Below are positions 14,875 to 22,559 of a stretch of 29,997 nucleotides of DNA, piece by piece. The stretch spans positions 1 to 29,997 of IMG/VR virus record IMGVR_UViG_3300024229_000021; one strand, given 5' to 3'. The stretch is from a virus. The stretch's first letter is position 1. Every line of letters begins with the position of its first letter. The notes under the pieces are model-generated. The model searched no databases and was not told where the DNA came from. It saw nothing but the letters and a program-made list of their open reading frames with translations. Position numbers and translations under genes: made by a program.

Positions 14875-16560
14875 ATGGCAAGCTGGAAAAAATATTTTAA
14901 AGTAGCAGATCGTACTGACGGATCAATGAGTCCAATCAGTGGTTCAAATCAACCACAGGGCAGTGTTGGTAACGATATCTCATATAAAAACTATCAATCA
15001 AGTTTACCAGAAGTATATTCTGGACATCCTAATCGTGTTGAAAGATATAACCAATACGAAGCAATGGATATGGACTCAGAAGTCAATGCTTGTTTAGATA
15101 TTATTGCAGAATTTTCAACACAGACCAATGATCAAAATGGTACAGCCTTTGAAATAGACTTTACAGATAAGCCAACAGACAACGAAGTTGAAATAATTAA
15201 AACACAGTTACAACAATGGAATAAACTAAACAAGTTTGATCAACGTGCATTTAAAATGTTTAGAAACACAATCAAATACGGTGATCAGGTATTTGTTAGA
15301 GATCCAGAAACATTTGAACTATATTGGGTTGACATGACAAAAGTGTCAAGAGTTATTGTTAACGAAGCTGAAGGTAAAAAACCTGAACAGTATGTAGTAA
15401 GAGATATTAATCCAAACTTTGAAAACTTAACAGTTGCGGCTAAAACAGCACAAGATGCACAAATGAATCCACCAACACAGGGCGGATATACTGCACCTAA
15501 TCAATATTCAGCACCAAACGCACAAGGCGCAGGTCAAGGTAGATTTGGTCAGTCAATTAACGAAAGTGCATTAGAAGCACAGCACGTAGTTCATTTATCA
15601 TTGTCAGAAGGATTAGACTTTAAATGGCCATTTGGTACTTCGGTATTAGAGAACATTTACAAGGTCTACAAGCAAAAAGAACTGTTAGAAGATGCTATAT
15701 TGATATACCGTGTGCAACGTGCACCAGAGCGTAGAATCTTCAAAATAGACGTAGGTAACATGCCAAGTCATATGGCAATGGGTTTTGTTGAGCGTATTAA
15801 AAATGAAATACATCAAAGACGTATTCCTACACAACAAGGCGGAGGCCAGAGTGTAGTAGATGCTACGTACAATCCATTATCAATAAACGAAGATTACTTC
15901 TTTCCAGTAACAGCAGATGGTAGAGGATCTAGTGTTGATACATTACCAGGCGGACAGAACCTAGGTGAGATTGACGACTTAAAATACTTTAACAATAAAT
16001 TGTCTAGAGGATTAAGAGTACCAAGTTCATACTTGCCAACTGGACCAGATGAATCATCACAAGCAATGAATGATGGTCGTGTTGGAACAGCACTAATACA
16101 AGAATATAGATTTAACCAATACTGTATGCGTATGCAGAATCAACTAGTGCAAAAACTAGATGACGAATTTAAAATGTTTTTACGTTTTAGAGGATTTAAT
16201 ATTGATTCATCATTGTTTAATATTAAATTTAATCCACCACAAAACTTTGCAAGTTACAGACAAGCAGAGTTAGACACTCAACGTGTTAATGTATTCACAG
16301 CGTTAGAATCATTACCATATGTGAGTAAACGATTTGCAATGAATAGATTCTTAGGACTAACTGAAGAAGAGCTAAGACAAAATGAAGAACTTTGGGAAGA
16401 AGAAACAGCAAATCAAGAATCAACACCAGCTTCAGGCAGTGATCTTAGATCAGTTGGTATCAGCCCAGGCGATATTGAAGCTGATATGAACACTGGTAGT
16501 GATCTAGAAGCGGAACTAGAAGCACCTGATGATATAGATGCAGGTGACGAAGAGATATAA
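14875..16560 (+). CDS. 20: portal vertex protein gp20
   Basis: This is the dodecameric portal through which DNA is packaged and to which the neck attaches; it also nucleates prohead assembly. The 561 residues compare with 524 in T4. Characteristic stretches are AMDMDSEVNACLDIIAEFST, FKMFRNTIKYGDQVFVRDPE, YRVQRAPERRIFKIDVGNMP (the conserved clip/wing region) and DYFFPVTADGRGSSVDTLPG. The last 50 residues are acidic. A late-type promoter lies 28 bases upstream, and a second, perfect late promoter overlaps its stop codon. The following order of small core genes, gp21, gp22 and gp23 is the standard T4 head module. Confidence 0.97.
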   Translation: MASWKKYFKVADRTDGSMSPISGSNQPQGSVGNDISYKNYQSSLPEVYSGHPNRVERYNQYEAMDMDSEVNACLDIIAEFSTQTNDQNGTAFEIDFTDKPTDNEVEIIKTQLQQWNKLNKFDQRAFKMFRNTIKYGDQVFVRDPETFELYWVDMTKVSRVIVNEAEGKKPEQYVVRDINPNFENLTVAAKTAQDAQMNPPTQGGYTAPNQYSAPNAQGAGQGRFGQSINESALEAQHVVHLSLSEGLDFKWPFGTSVLENIYKVYKQKELLEDAILIYRVQRAPERRIFKIDVGNMPSHMAMGFVERIKNEIHQRRIPTQQGGGQSVVDATYNPLSINEDYFFPVTADGRGSSVDTLPGGQNLGEIDDLKYFNNKLSRGLRVPSSYLPTGPDESSQAMNDGRVGTALIQEYRFNQYCMRMQNQLVQKLDDEFKMFLRFRGFNIDSSLFNIKFNPPQNFASYRQAELDTQRVNVFTALESLPYVSKRFAMNRFLGLTEEELRQNEELWEEETANQESTPASGSDLRSVGISPGDIEADMNTGSDLEAELEAPDDIDAGDEEI

Positions 16561-16563
16561 ATA
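16556..16563 (+). promoter_or_regulatory. late promoter, perfect TATAAATA, overlapping the gp20 stop
   Basis: TATAAATACT matches the T4 late consensus fully. It overlaps the TAA of gp20 and sits only 6 bases before the ATG at 16569. Transcripts from it would begin at or inside that small ORF, so it may mainly serve the genes further downstream. Confidence 0.65.
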
Positions 16564-16568
16564 CTATT

Positions 16569-16787
16569 ATGATACTTAACGAACTATACAACAAACAACC
16601 AGGCTATCAAGACGCAGACGAAGATAAAAGCAAAGCTCGTATTGGTGACTTGCGTAAGACAAAGTTAACTTTAAAACAGTTAAACAAGTTACGTGTTATG
16701 AATGACGTAAGAACATACGAACAAGCAATGAAAGCAAAGCGTATTCAACTACAGTACGGAACACAAGAAAACGACGTACAATTATAA
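16569..16787 (+). CDS. small basic protein at the gp67 position (prohead core candidate)
   Basis: The protein has 72 residues, is highly charged and has no hydrophobic segment: Asp/Lys-rich N-terminus (YNKQPGYQDADEDKSKARIG), then a helical KLTLKQLNKLRVMNDVRTYE. It lies between the portal and the next prohead genes, where T4 has the prohead core gene 67. It begins 9 bases after gp20 and is followed by a terminator-like hairpin. I do not see clear homology to T4 gp67, and it has no strong ribosome site, so it may be translated by coupling to gp20. Confidence 0.5.
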   Translation: MILNELYNKQPGYQDADEDKSKARIGDLRKTKLTLKQLNKLRVMNDVRTYEQAMKAKRIQLQYGTQENDVQL

Positions 16788-16807
16788 GAATTCCTTATAA
16801 TTTCTCA

Positions 16808-16838
16808 AAAAAGGCTCAAAAAGGCGCCTTTTTGCCTA
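16808..16838 (+). terminator. probable Rho-independent terminator or attenuator
   Basis: AAAAAGGC (16808-16815) pairs with GCCTTTTT (16826-16833) around a 10-base loop. The T-run is within the stem arm. It separates gp20 and the small ORF from the following genes, which have their own late-type promoter at 16866. Confidence 0.6.
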
Positions 16839-16865
16839 GAAAAACTCCTATATTAAGAAAAAGTG

Positions 16866-16873
16866 TGTAAATA
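16866..16873 (+). promoter_or_regulatory. late-type promoter for the gp68-like, gp21, gp22, gp23 group
   Basis: TGTAAATA carries the TAAATA core and is part of the inverted repeat GTGTAAATACAC. It lies 33 bases before the ATG at 16907 and just after the preceding terminator, giving the capsid genes a separate late transcription unit. Confidence 0.5.
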
Positions 16874-16906
16874 CACGCACGAAGAGATATATGGAGAAAA
16901 AATATC

Positions 16907-17671
16907 ATGGAAAATAAATTTGAACAACTTATCGAATACATCATTAATGATGAAGAAGATAAAGCAAAAGAATTATTTCACGATGTAGTGGTTGAAAAAT
17001 CACGTGACATCTACGAAGAATTAATGTCAGAAGAAGAAGCAGAAGTTGCTGAATCAACTGAAGAAGAAGTATCAGAATCTACAGACGAAGAAGTTGCTGA
17101 ATCAACAGAAGAAGTTGAAGAAGCTATTGAAACTGAAGAAGAAGTAGGCGGCGACCAAGCAGAAGACTTAATTGCTGATGTTGAAGCTGACGAAGAAGGT
17201 ATTTCAGAAGATGACTACGATGAAGACGGTGAAATGGATGATCACGAAGAAGATCACGAAGAACTAGAAGATCGTGTTGTTGACTTAGAAGACAAGCTAG
17301 ACGAGTTAATGGCTGAATTTGAAGACGCTATGAAACCAGAAGGCGAAGAAGAAGCTCCAGCTGACGAAGCTGAAATGGAACCAGAAGCTGAAATGGAAAT
17401 GGAATCAACAGAACAAGCAACTGACGAAGTTGTTGAAGCTGAAGAAGAAGTTACTGAAGAAGCTTTAGAAGAAGGTGCAGAGCTTAAAGCGGCACCAAAA
17501 CCAGAAACAAAAGAAGGCGCTGATCAAACTAAATCACCAGTAGCGGCTAATGCCGGTGCTAAAGGTGCAGAGGCAAAACCTCAAGCATCAAAAGGTGAAG
17601 AAAAAGGTTCAGCAACACCTAAAGCAGAAGATCAAGGCGGAACTACTGAGCCAGATCTTAAAAAAGTTTAA
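16907..17671 (+). CDS. very acidic prohead core protein, gp68-like candidate
   Basis: The protein has 254 residues. The first 45 (KFEQLIEYIINDEEDKAKEL, then VVEKSRDIYEELM) resemble the N-terminus of T4-like prohead core proteins. The rest is dominated by Glu and Asp in irregular repeats (ESTEEEVSESTDEEV type), then an Ala/Lys/Gly-rich C-terminus. It has no Cys, membrane segment or enzymatic motif. T4 gp68 is 141 residues, so this is extended by an acidic low-complexity region. Such proteins are internal scaffolding that is usually cleaved by gp21; LIE near residue 9 and similar sites fit the gp21 preference for [L/I]-x-E. The ribosome site GGAG lies 10 bases before the ATG. The name rests on position, composition and the N-terminal match. 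Confidence 0.6.
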   Translation: MENKFEQLIEYIINDEEDKAKELFHDVVVEKSRDIYEELMSEEEAEVAESTEEEVSESTDEEVAESTEEVEEAIETEEEVGGDQAEDLIADVEADEEGISEDDYDEDGEMDDHEEDHEELEDRVVDLEDKLDELMAEFEDAMKPEGEEEAPADEAEMEPEAEMEMESTEQATDEVVEAEEEVTEEALEEGAELKAAPKPETKEGADQTKSPVAANAGAKGAEAKPQASKGEEKGSATPKAEDQGGTTEPDLKKV

Positions 17672-17702
17672 TTTAAACTTTATTATATAGGTACCTTACA
17701 TT

Positions 17703-18332
17703 ATGTCAAACATATACTTAAAAGAGAATCTTAACTACAGCATGGCCAACATGGTTGTTGAGTCAAGCCAAGATGGTAAAGATTTATATATGAAAGGTAT
17801 CTGCATCCAGGGTGGTGTAAAAAACGCTAACGAACGTGTGTATCCAGTAACTGAAATTGAAAGTGCAGTGGCAACACTGAACGAACAAGTAACAGGTGGA
17901 TATAGTGTTTTAGGCGAAGTTGATCACCCAGATGATTTAAAAATCAACCTTGACCGTGTATCACATATGATTGAAAATATGTGGATGGATGGTCCAAATG
18001 GATGCGGTAAACTAAAGATTCTACCTACACCAATGGGTCAGCTAGTTAAAACTATGCTTGAGTCGGGTGTGAAGTTAGGAGTTTCGAGTCGAGGTAGCGG
18101 TAACGTTAACGAAGGCTCAGGACAAGTCAGTGATTTTGAAATTATCACTGTCGACATTGTGTCACAACCAAGTGCTCCAAATGCTTATCCTACAGCAATT
18201 TATGAAGGTCTCATTAATATGAGAGGCGGTCATAATGTTTTAGAGATGGCACGTGAAGCAAGTGGCGACGCTAAAGTACAACGATATTTGAAGAGTGAAG
18301 TATTAAGACTCATCAAAGATCTTAAGGCTTAA
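17703..18332 (+). CDS. 21: prohead maturation protease gp21
   Basis: This serine protease cleaves scaffold and capsid proteins inside the prohead and then itself. The 209 residues are nearly the T4 length (212). The N-terminal region has YMKGICIQGGVKNANERVYP. The catalytic His is in GEVDHPDDL (H75), the Ser in GVSSRGSG (S128/S129) and a third acidic position in VDIVSQPSAPNA (D151), all in the expected order. It lies between the acidic core protein and the scaffold, as in T4. The ribosome site is weak (TAGGTACC about 12 bases upstream), which would keep protease levels low compared with the capsid gene. Confidence 0.95.
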   Translation: MSNIYLKENLNYSMANMVVESSQDGKDLYMKGICIQGGVKNANERVYPVTEIESAVATLNEQVTGGYSVLGEVDHPDDLKINLDRVSHMIENMWMDGPNGCGKLKILPTPMGQLVKTMLESGVKLGVSSRGSGNVNEGSGQVSDFEIITVDIVSQPSAPNAYPTAIYEGLINMRGGHNVLEMAREASGDAKVQRYLKSEVLRLIKDLKA

Positions 18333-18346
18333 ATAGGAGATTTAGC

Positions 18347-19441
18347 ATGCTAGATGTACTAAAACCATTATTAGATAGCGATCTCGTTAATGAAGAAACT
18401 CGTGCTGAAATAACTGAAGCATGGGATTCTAAATTAGAAGAGGCTCGTGAGAGTGTGCGTACTGAACTTCGTGAGGAGTTTGCACAAAAGTACGAACATG
18501 ATAAAAAATCAATGGTTGAAGCAATCGATCGCATGGTAACCGAAAGTCTAGAAACTGAAATGGCTGAAATGAAAGATGAAAAAGCCAAATTAGCAGAAGA
18601 TCGTGTTAACCAAGTTAACAAAATGAAAGAATCAGCAGAAAAATTTAATAACTTTATGGTTACTAAGTTAGCTGAAGAAATCAAAGATCTTCGTTCAGAC
18701 AGAAAAGTACAGACTGAAACAGTTGCAAAACTAGAACAGTTTGTGGTTAAAGCATTAGCAGAAGAAATTAAAGAATTTGCACAAGACAAACAGGACGTTG
18801 TAGAGACTAAAGTTAAACTTGTAGCAGAGGCTCGTGAGAAACTAGAACAACTTAAAACTAAGTTTGTTACAGAATCAAGTGAGAAAATGACTAATGCCGT
18901 TGCCAAGCATTTGAAAGCAGAACTTTCGCAGTTGCAAGAAGATATCAAAGTTGCTCGTGAGAACACCTTTGGTAGAAAAATCTTTGAAGCATACGCTAGT
19001 GAATTTGGTGCAACTCATTTAAATGAGAACGCAGAGATTCGTAAACTAGCTGACGCAATTAAAGATAAAGATCAGCAAATTGCAGAAGCAACCGATAAAC
19101 TCAATGAAACTACACAGTTGGTTGAGTCAAAAGAACAAGAGATTGTTGTAATTAAAGAGTCTAATGAGCGTCAAGCAAAATTAGATGAACTACTTTCTAA
19201 TCTTAATGATGAGAAAGCAGAAGTTATGACTAATTTATTAGAAGGCGTAAATGCTAAGAAATTAGAAAACGCTTTTAACAAATATCTCCCAGCGGTTCTT
19301 AACGAGAATGTAGTGAAGTCTAAAAAAACAACACTTACAGAATCTGTTAAGGAAGTAACTGGAGATAAAGACAAGCAAGTTGAAGCAACACAAGATGAGA
19401 ATGGAAACATTATCAACTTACGTAAACTTGCTGGTATTTAA
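18347..19441 (+). CDS. 22: prohead scaffold protein gp22
   Basis: This 364-residue protein is almost wholly alpha-helical and coiled coil (long Glu/Lys/Ala heptad-like stretches from about 20 to 300) with no globular motif, as expected for the major internal scaffold around which gp23 assembles. T4 gp22 is 269 residues, so this version is longer. Several [L/I/V]-x-E sites (for example in EITEAW near residue 22) suit cleavage by gp21. The C-terminus ENGNIINLRKLAGI resembles the conserved end that contacts the capsid shell. The ribosome site AGGAG lies 8 bases before the ATG, and gp21 and gp23 flank it closely. Confidence 0.9.
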   Translation: MLDVLKPLLDSDLVNEETRAEITEAWDSKLEEARESVRTELREEFAQKYEHDKKSMVEAIDRMVTESLETEMAEMKDEKAKLAEDRVNQVNKMKESAEKFNNFMVTKLAEEIKDLRSDRKVQTETVAKLEQFVVKALAEEIKEFAQDKQDVVETKVKLVAEAREKLEQLKTKFVTESSEKMTNAVAKHLKAELSQLQEDIKVARENTFGRKIFEAYASEFGATHLNENAEIRKLADAIKDKDQQIAEATDKLNETTQLVESKEQEIVVIKESNERQAKLDELLSNLNDEKAEVMTNLLEGVNAKKLENAFNKYLPAVLNENVVKSKKTTLTESVKEVTGDKDKQVEATQDENGNIINLRKLAGI

Positions 19442-19464
19442 GTAAGACATTAGGAGAATTAATC

Positions 19465-20640
19465 ATGTCACAAGAACTACTTGAAAGCCGTTGGGGTGAG
19501 ACCAAAGACGCATTATTAGAAGGTCTACAAGGTAACAAAAGATCCTCAATGGGTGTTATTTTAGAAAACACAAAGAACTACTTAGCTGAAGCGGCTGGTA
19601 CAGGCGCAACTGCGGCTGGTAACGTAGCTACTCTAAACAGAGTTATCCTTCCTGTAATTAGAAGGGTTATGCCTACAGTTATTGCTAACGAAATCGTTGG
19701 TGTACAACCAATGACAGGCCCAGTAGGTCAAATTCATACATTAAGAGTACGTTACGCTGAAACATTAAACGCAACAGGTACTGCAAATGATACAACAGCA
19801 GGTGATGAAGCACTATCACCATTCCAGATCTCAACAGCATATGCTGGTGACGGTACTGCTGGAGACGCTGATGCAACAGCAGGTAAAGAAGGTACAGGTG
19901 GTCGTAAGATTTCAGTACAAATTCTTAAACAAGCTGTTGAAGCAAAAACACGTAAATTACAAGCACGTTGGACATTTGAAGCGGCTCAAGACGCTCAATC
20001 ACAACACGGTATCGACGTTGAAGCTGAAGTAATGGCGGCATTAGCACAAGAAATTACTGCTGAGATCGACCAAGAAGTTCTAGCTTCACTAAGAGCTTTA
20101 GCGGCAACAGAATTTACATACAACCAAGCAACTGTATCTGGTACAGCTACTTTCGTTGGTGACGAGCATGCGGCACTTGCTGTTCTAATCAACAGAACAG
20201 CTAACTTAGTTGCACAACGTACACGTAGAGGCGCAGGTAACTGGGCTGTTGTATCGCCAGCGGCGTTAACAGTACTACAATCTGCTACAACTTCAGCGTT
20301 TGCACGTTCAACTGAAGGTACATTTGAAGCTCCAACAAACACTAAGTTTGTAGGTACTTTAAACTCAGCTATGAAAGTTTATGTTGATTCATATGCGGCT
20401 GATACAACACCAGTACTAGTTGGTTATAAAGGTTCATCAGAAGCTGATGCGGCGGCATTTTACTGCCCATATATCCCACTAATGTCTTCAGGCGTTGTGT
20501 TGGATCCAGGTTCATTCGAACCAGTAGTATCATTCATGACACGTTATGGTTATGTTGAGTTAACAAACAGTGCTTCATCGTTTGGTAACGCGGCTGACTA
20601 CGTGGGTGAAATTGCAGTTTCTAACTTATCATTCTCGTAA
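19465..20640 (+). CDS. 23: major capsid protein gp23
   Basis: This HK97-fold shell protein has the typical N-terminus SQELLESRWG, then NYLAEAAGTG, where gp21 would cut after E42 (L-A-E before A43) to give the mature form. Conserved runs include ATLNRVILPVIRRVMPTVIA, MTGPVGQIHTLRVRYAE, ARWTFEAAQDAQSQHGIDVE and the C-terminal SFMTRYGYVELTNS. At 391 residues it is shorter than T4 gp23 (521), consistent with a reduced or missing insertion domain. AGGAG precedes the ATG at good spacing. A very strong terminator follows 44 bases after the stop, matching a highly expressed last gene of the head unit. Confidence 0.97.
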   Translation: MSQELLESRWGETKDALLEGLQGNKRSSMGVILENTKNYLAEAAGTGATAAGNVATLNRVILPVIRRVMPTVIANEIVGVQPMTGPVGQIHTLRVRYAETLNATGTANDTTAGDEALSPFQISTAYAGDGTAGDADATAGKEGTGGRKISVQILKQAVEAKTRKLQARWTFEAAQDAQSQHGIDVEAEVMAALAQEITAEIDQEVLASLRALAATEFTYNQATVSGTATFVGDEHAALAVLINRTANLVAQRTRRGAGNWAVVSPAALTVLQSATTSAFARSTEGTFEAPTNTKFVGTLNSAMKVYVDSYAADTTPVLVGYKGSSEADAAAFYCPYIPLMSSGVVLDPGSFEPVVSFMTRYGYVELTNSASSFGNAADYVGEIAVSNLSFS

Positions 20641-20683
20641 GAGCAGTAAGTTATTAACAGTAGTTACTACTACAGTTAGATTT

Positions 20684-20712
20684 AAAAAGCACTCTTCGGA
20701 GTGCTTTTTTTT
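20684..20712 (+). terminator. strong Rho-independent terminator after gp23
   Basis: AAAAAGCACTC (20684-20694) pairs perfectly with GAGTGCTTTTT (20699-20709) around a UUCG tetraloop, followed by a T-run to 20712. This is the most stable hairpin in the window. Confidence 0.95.
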
Positions 20713-20742
20713 GACTTGCAGTTCTAGATAATAAGTAACTGT

Positions 20743-21459
20743 ATGCGACAATTAGATTTTAAACTATTCTCATCACAGTTCGACACAGCGTGGAAACAAG
20801 AACTATTTTTTAGTAAGTATCCGCCTAATGAAACGTATGATTGGGTAGACACAGACACACCAGAAAATGCTAGTAATCAAGATGAGATAACTTATCAATT
20901 TAACGAACACGGATTTAGATCAGATAGTTTTAATCAACGCACAGACTTTAACATATTAACATCAGGATGTAGTCTAACAGTAGGTATAGGTGTTAAGTAT
21001 GAGAACACATGGACCCAACAGCTTAAGACACATTTTAACCAACCTACAACAGTTTGGAACCTAGCACAGAGTAGTACGAGCCCAGACTATGTTGTGCGTT
21101 CAATATACAAGACTATAGACATATTAAAACCAAACTTGGTAGCAGTGTGTTGGCCAGCAGAGTCTAGAATTGAGTTACCCCAAGATAAACATTTACTAAC
21201 AGACTATCAACTAGATACTGCAGAATATCCTAAACTATTAGAAAATCCAAATTGGGCATATCACAATTTCCAAAAGAATATAATATTACTAAAACAAATT
21301 TGTCTAGTTAGAAATATTCCTCTAGTACATGGCCCTGGAGAATATACAGACTTCGGTATTGATCCTGATACTACAGCAAGAGATGGAAGTCACCCTGGTA
21401 ATCCATGGCATCGAGAGTTTGCTGAGCTTGTTTTTCGACACTATTCAGATAAATACTAG
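20743..21459 (+). CDS. second SGNH/GDSL-hydrolase-like protein
   Basis: This 238-residue protein has ILTSGCSLTVGIGV (block I-like, Ser nucleophile candidate), WNLAQSSTSPDYVVRSIY (block II/III region), LVAVCWPAESRIE, and a C-terminal RDGSHPGNPWHREFAELV with an Asp-x-x-His arrangement close to the SGNH block V. The Asp is kept here, unlike in the copy at 7555. There is no signal peptide. The N-terminal 55 residues (FDTAWKQELFFSKYPPNETY) look like an added domain. Possible roles are deacylation of host surface glycans or a virion-bound enzyme; neither can be decided. It lies just after the gp23 terminator with no good ribosome site (TAAGTA only). A late-type promoter for the next gene overlaps its 3' end. 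Confidence 0.6.
   Translation: MRQLDFKLFSSQFDTAWKQELFFSKYPPNETYDWVDTDTPENASNQDEITYQFNEHGFRSDSFNQRTDFNILTSGCSLTVGIGVKYENTWTQQLKTHFNQPTTVWNLAQSSTSPDYVVRSIYKTIDILKPNLVAVCWPAESRIELPQDKHLLTDYQLDTAEYPKLLENPNWAYHNFQKNIILLKQICLVRNIPLVHGPGEYTDFGIDPDTTARDGSHPGNPWHREFAELVFRHYSDKY
21448..21455 (+). promoter_or_regulatory. late-type promoter for the small virion protein
   Basis: GATAAATACT lies within the last codons of the SGNH-like gene, about 97 bases before the ATG at 21553. The leader contains GTGG/CCAC pairing before an AAGGAG ribosome site. Confidence 0.65.
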
Positions 21460-21552
21460 TGCTAATTACACGGGGTAGTTAGTTTATGCTGTTTAACCAT
21501 ACCAGCGTAGTGGCTAGAACCCACAATGGACTTCTATAAGGAGAAATATAAA

Positions 21553-21912
21553 ATGGGTAGACCAATAGACAAATACTTTTTAGGCGCAACAGGCGGAGCA
21601 CCAGCAACAATTCCAGTAAGAGCGGACATTGGTGGTACAGACTTTGAAGGATATATTATATCACAAAAAGGTCGCGATACATTCAAAGTATCAAACGATG
21701 GTGATACAGTACAAGGTGAATGCACTTTAGTTAACAAACTTACAGGACATGACGACGGTGAAATGTCTATAGTAGGTATTGCTGACGGTGGTGATGCAGT
21801 TGCTATTCAAAAAATTACAGCTCATAGAGCAGTTGGATACAATGGCACAGTTTACACTTGGGCAGTTGCAGATGACTCATCTGAATCATTACTAAGACTT
21901 ACAGCTATATAA
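21553..21912 (+). CDS. small probable virion protein, function unknown
   Basis: This 119-residue protein begins GRPIDKYFLGATGGAPATIP and is predicted by eye to be all beta (VRADIGGTDFEGYIISQKGR, TVQGECTLVNKL). It has no catalytic motif or membrane segment. The size and composition would suit a capsid decoration or tail accessory protein, but I do not recognise it with certainty. I choose the ATG at 21553 because AAGGAG lies 9 bases before it; the in-frame ATG at 21526 has no ribosome site. It has its own late-type promoter and is closed by a strong terminator, so it forms a single-gene late unit that is probably well expressed. Confidence 0.6.
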   Translation: MGRPIDKYFLGATGGAPATIPVRADIGGTDFEGYIISQKGRDTFKVSNDGDTVQGECTLVNKLTGHDDGEMSIVGIADGGDAVAIQKITAHRAVGYNGTVYTWAVADDSSESLLRLTAI

Positions 21913-21931
21913 TTTTTAAAATTATACGGTC

Positions 21932-21970
21932 AAAAATCCCTTGTGTTAAATACAGTACAAGGGATTTTTT
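21932..21970 (+). terminator. terminator with an embedded late-type promoter and ribosome site
   Basis: AAAAATCCCTTGT (21932-21944) pairs perfectly with ACAAGGGATTTTT (21957-21969), ending in six T directly before the ATG at 21971. The loop carries TTAAATACA (21946-21954), a late-promoter-like core. The right arm contains AAGGGA, 6 bases before the ATG, which can serve as ribosome site for RNA starting after the loop. Confidence 0.85.
21946..21952 (+). promoter_or_regulatory. late-type promoter inside a terminator loop
   Basis: TTAAATA sits wholly in the loop of the 21932-21969 hairpin. A start some 6-8 bases downstream would leave only the right arm in the RNA, freeing the AAGGGA ribosome site for the gene at 21971. 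Confidence 0.45.
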
Positions 21971-22540
21971 ATGACTATAGGTATTGCATTAGGTAACGGC
22001 AAAAGTAGAAAAGGAATAGATGTACAGCATCTTAGATCCTATGGGCTAGTTGCCGGCTGTAATAGAATATATCAAGAAGAAGAAGTTGACATACTAGTAT
22101 CAACAGATAGACAAATGGCCGCTGAAATAGAAGACAGTGGTTATGCAAAAAGACACGAATTTTGGACTAGACGCCCAAGACCAGACACAGGGTCAAGAAA
22201 GTTAGAAAGACCAACATATGGTTATTCATCAGGCCCTGCGGCTATTGCTCAGTTATGTGAAAAAGGTTGTAAAGAAATATACTTTATTGGATTCGATCTA
22301 GGATCAACTGACCAGTATGTTAATAATATATATGCAGGCACAACATGGTATAAAACTCCGGATATGAAACCTACTTACTACGGTAATTGGGTTAATCAAT
22401 TAAAACAAGTATCTGAAAGATGGAGTAATAATATATTTTATAGAGTACTTGGAGAATATAGTACTGCATATGATTTTGAAAGACCAAACATTTTAGACAT
22501 TAATATAACTAACTTTAAAAGAAAGATAAATAGTTTATAA
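21971..22540 (+). CDS. Rossmann-like protein, possibly MptE/glycosyltransferase-29-like
   Basis: This 189-residue protein opens with IGIALGNGKSRKGIDVQHLR, a GNG(P/K)S nucleotide-binding-like turn. It is followed by YGLVAGCNRIYQEEEVDILV and STDRQM, the order seen in DUF115/MptE-like and sialyltransferase-29-like proteins (GNGxS, then gCN, then D near a second strand). Later KEIYFIGFDLGS is another core strand followed by a conserved Asp. Relatives act on sugar or pterin nucleotides, so a role in modifying virion or cell-surface glycans is possible but not shown. Translation depends on the unusual composite element just upstream. The next fibre gene begins 19 bases after its stop. Confidence 0.5.
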   Translation: MTIGIALGNGKSRKGIDVQHLRSYGLVAGCNRIYQEEEVDILVSTDRQMAAEIEDSGYAKRHEFWTRRPRPDTGSRKLERPTYGYSSGPAAIAQLCEKGCKEIYFIGFDLGSTDQYVNNIYAGTTWYKTPDMKPTYYGNWVNQLKQVSERWSNNIFYRVLGEYSTAYDFERPNILDINITNFKRKINSL

Positions 22541-22559
22541 CTAGGAACTAGATAAAACT

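Noticed and set aside
18328-18335. CTTAAATA before gp22 as a late promoter
   Set aside because: It lies only 11 bases before the gp22 ATG and runs into the AGGAG site, leaving no room for a leader; probably chance overlap with the gp21 stop.
18322-18966. Minus-strand ORF of 214 codons opposite gp22
   Set aside because: Ser/Leu-rich antisense of coiled-coil codons, with no ribosome site or promoter, inside a clear gp22 gene.
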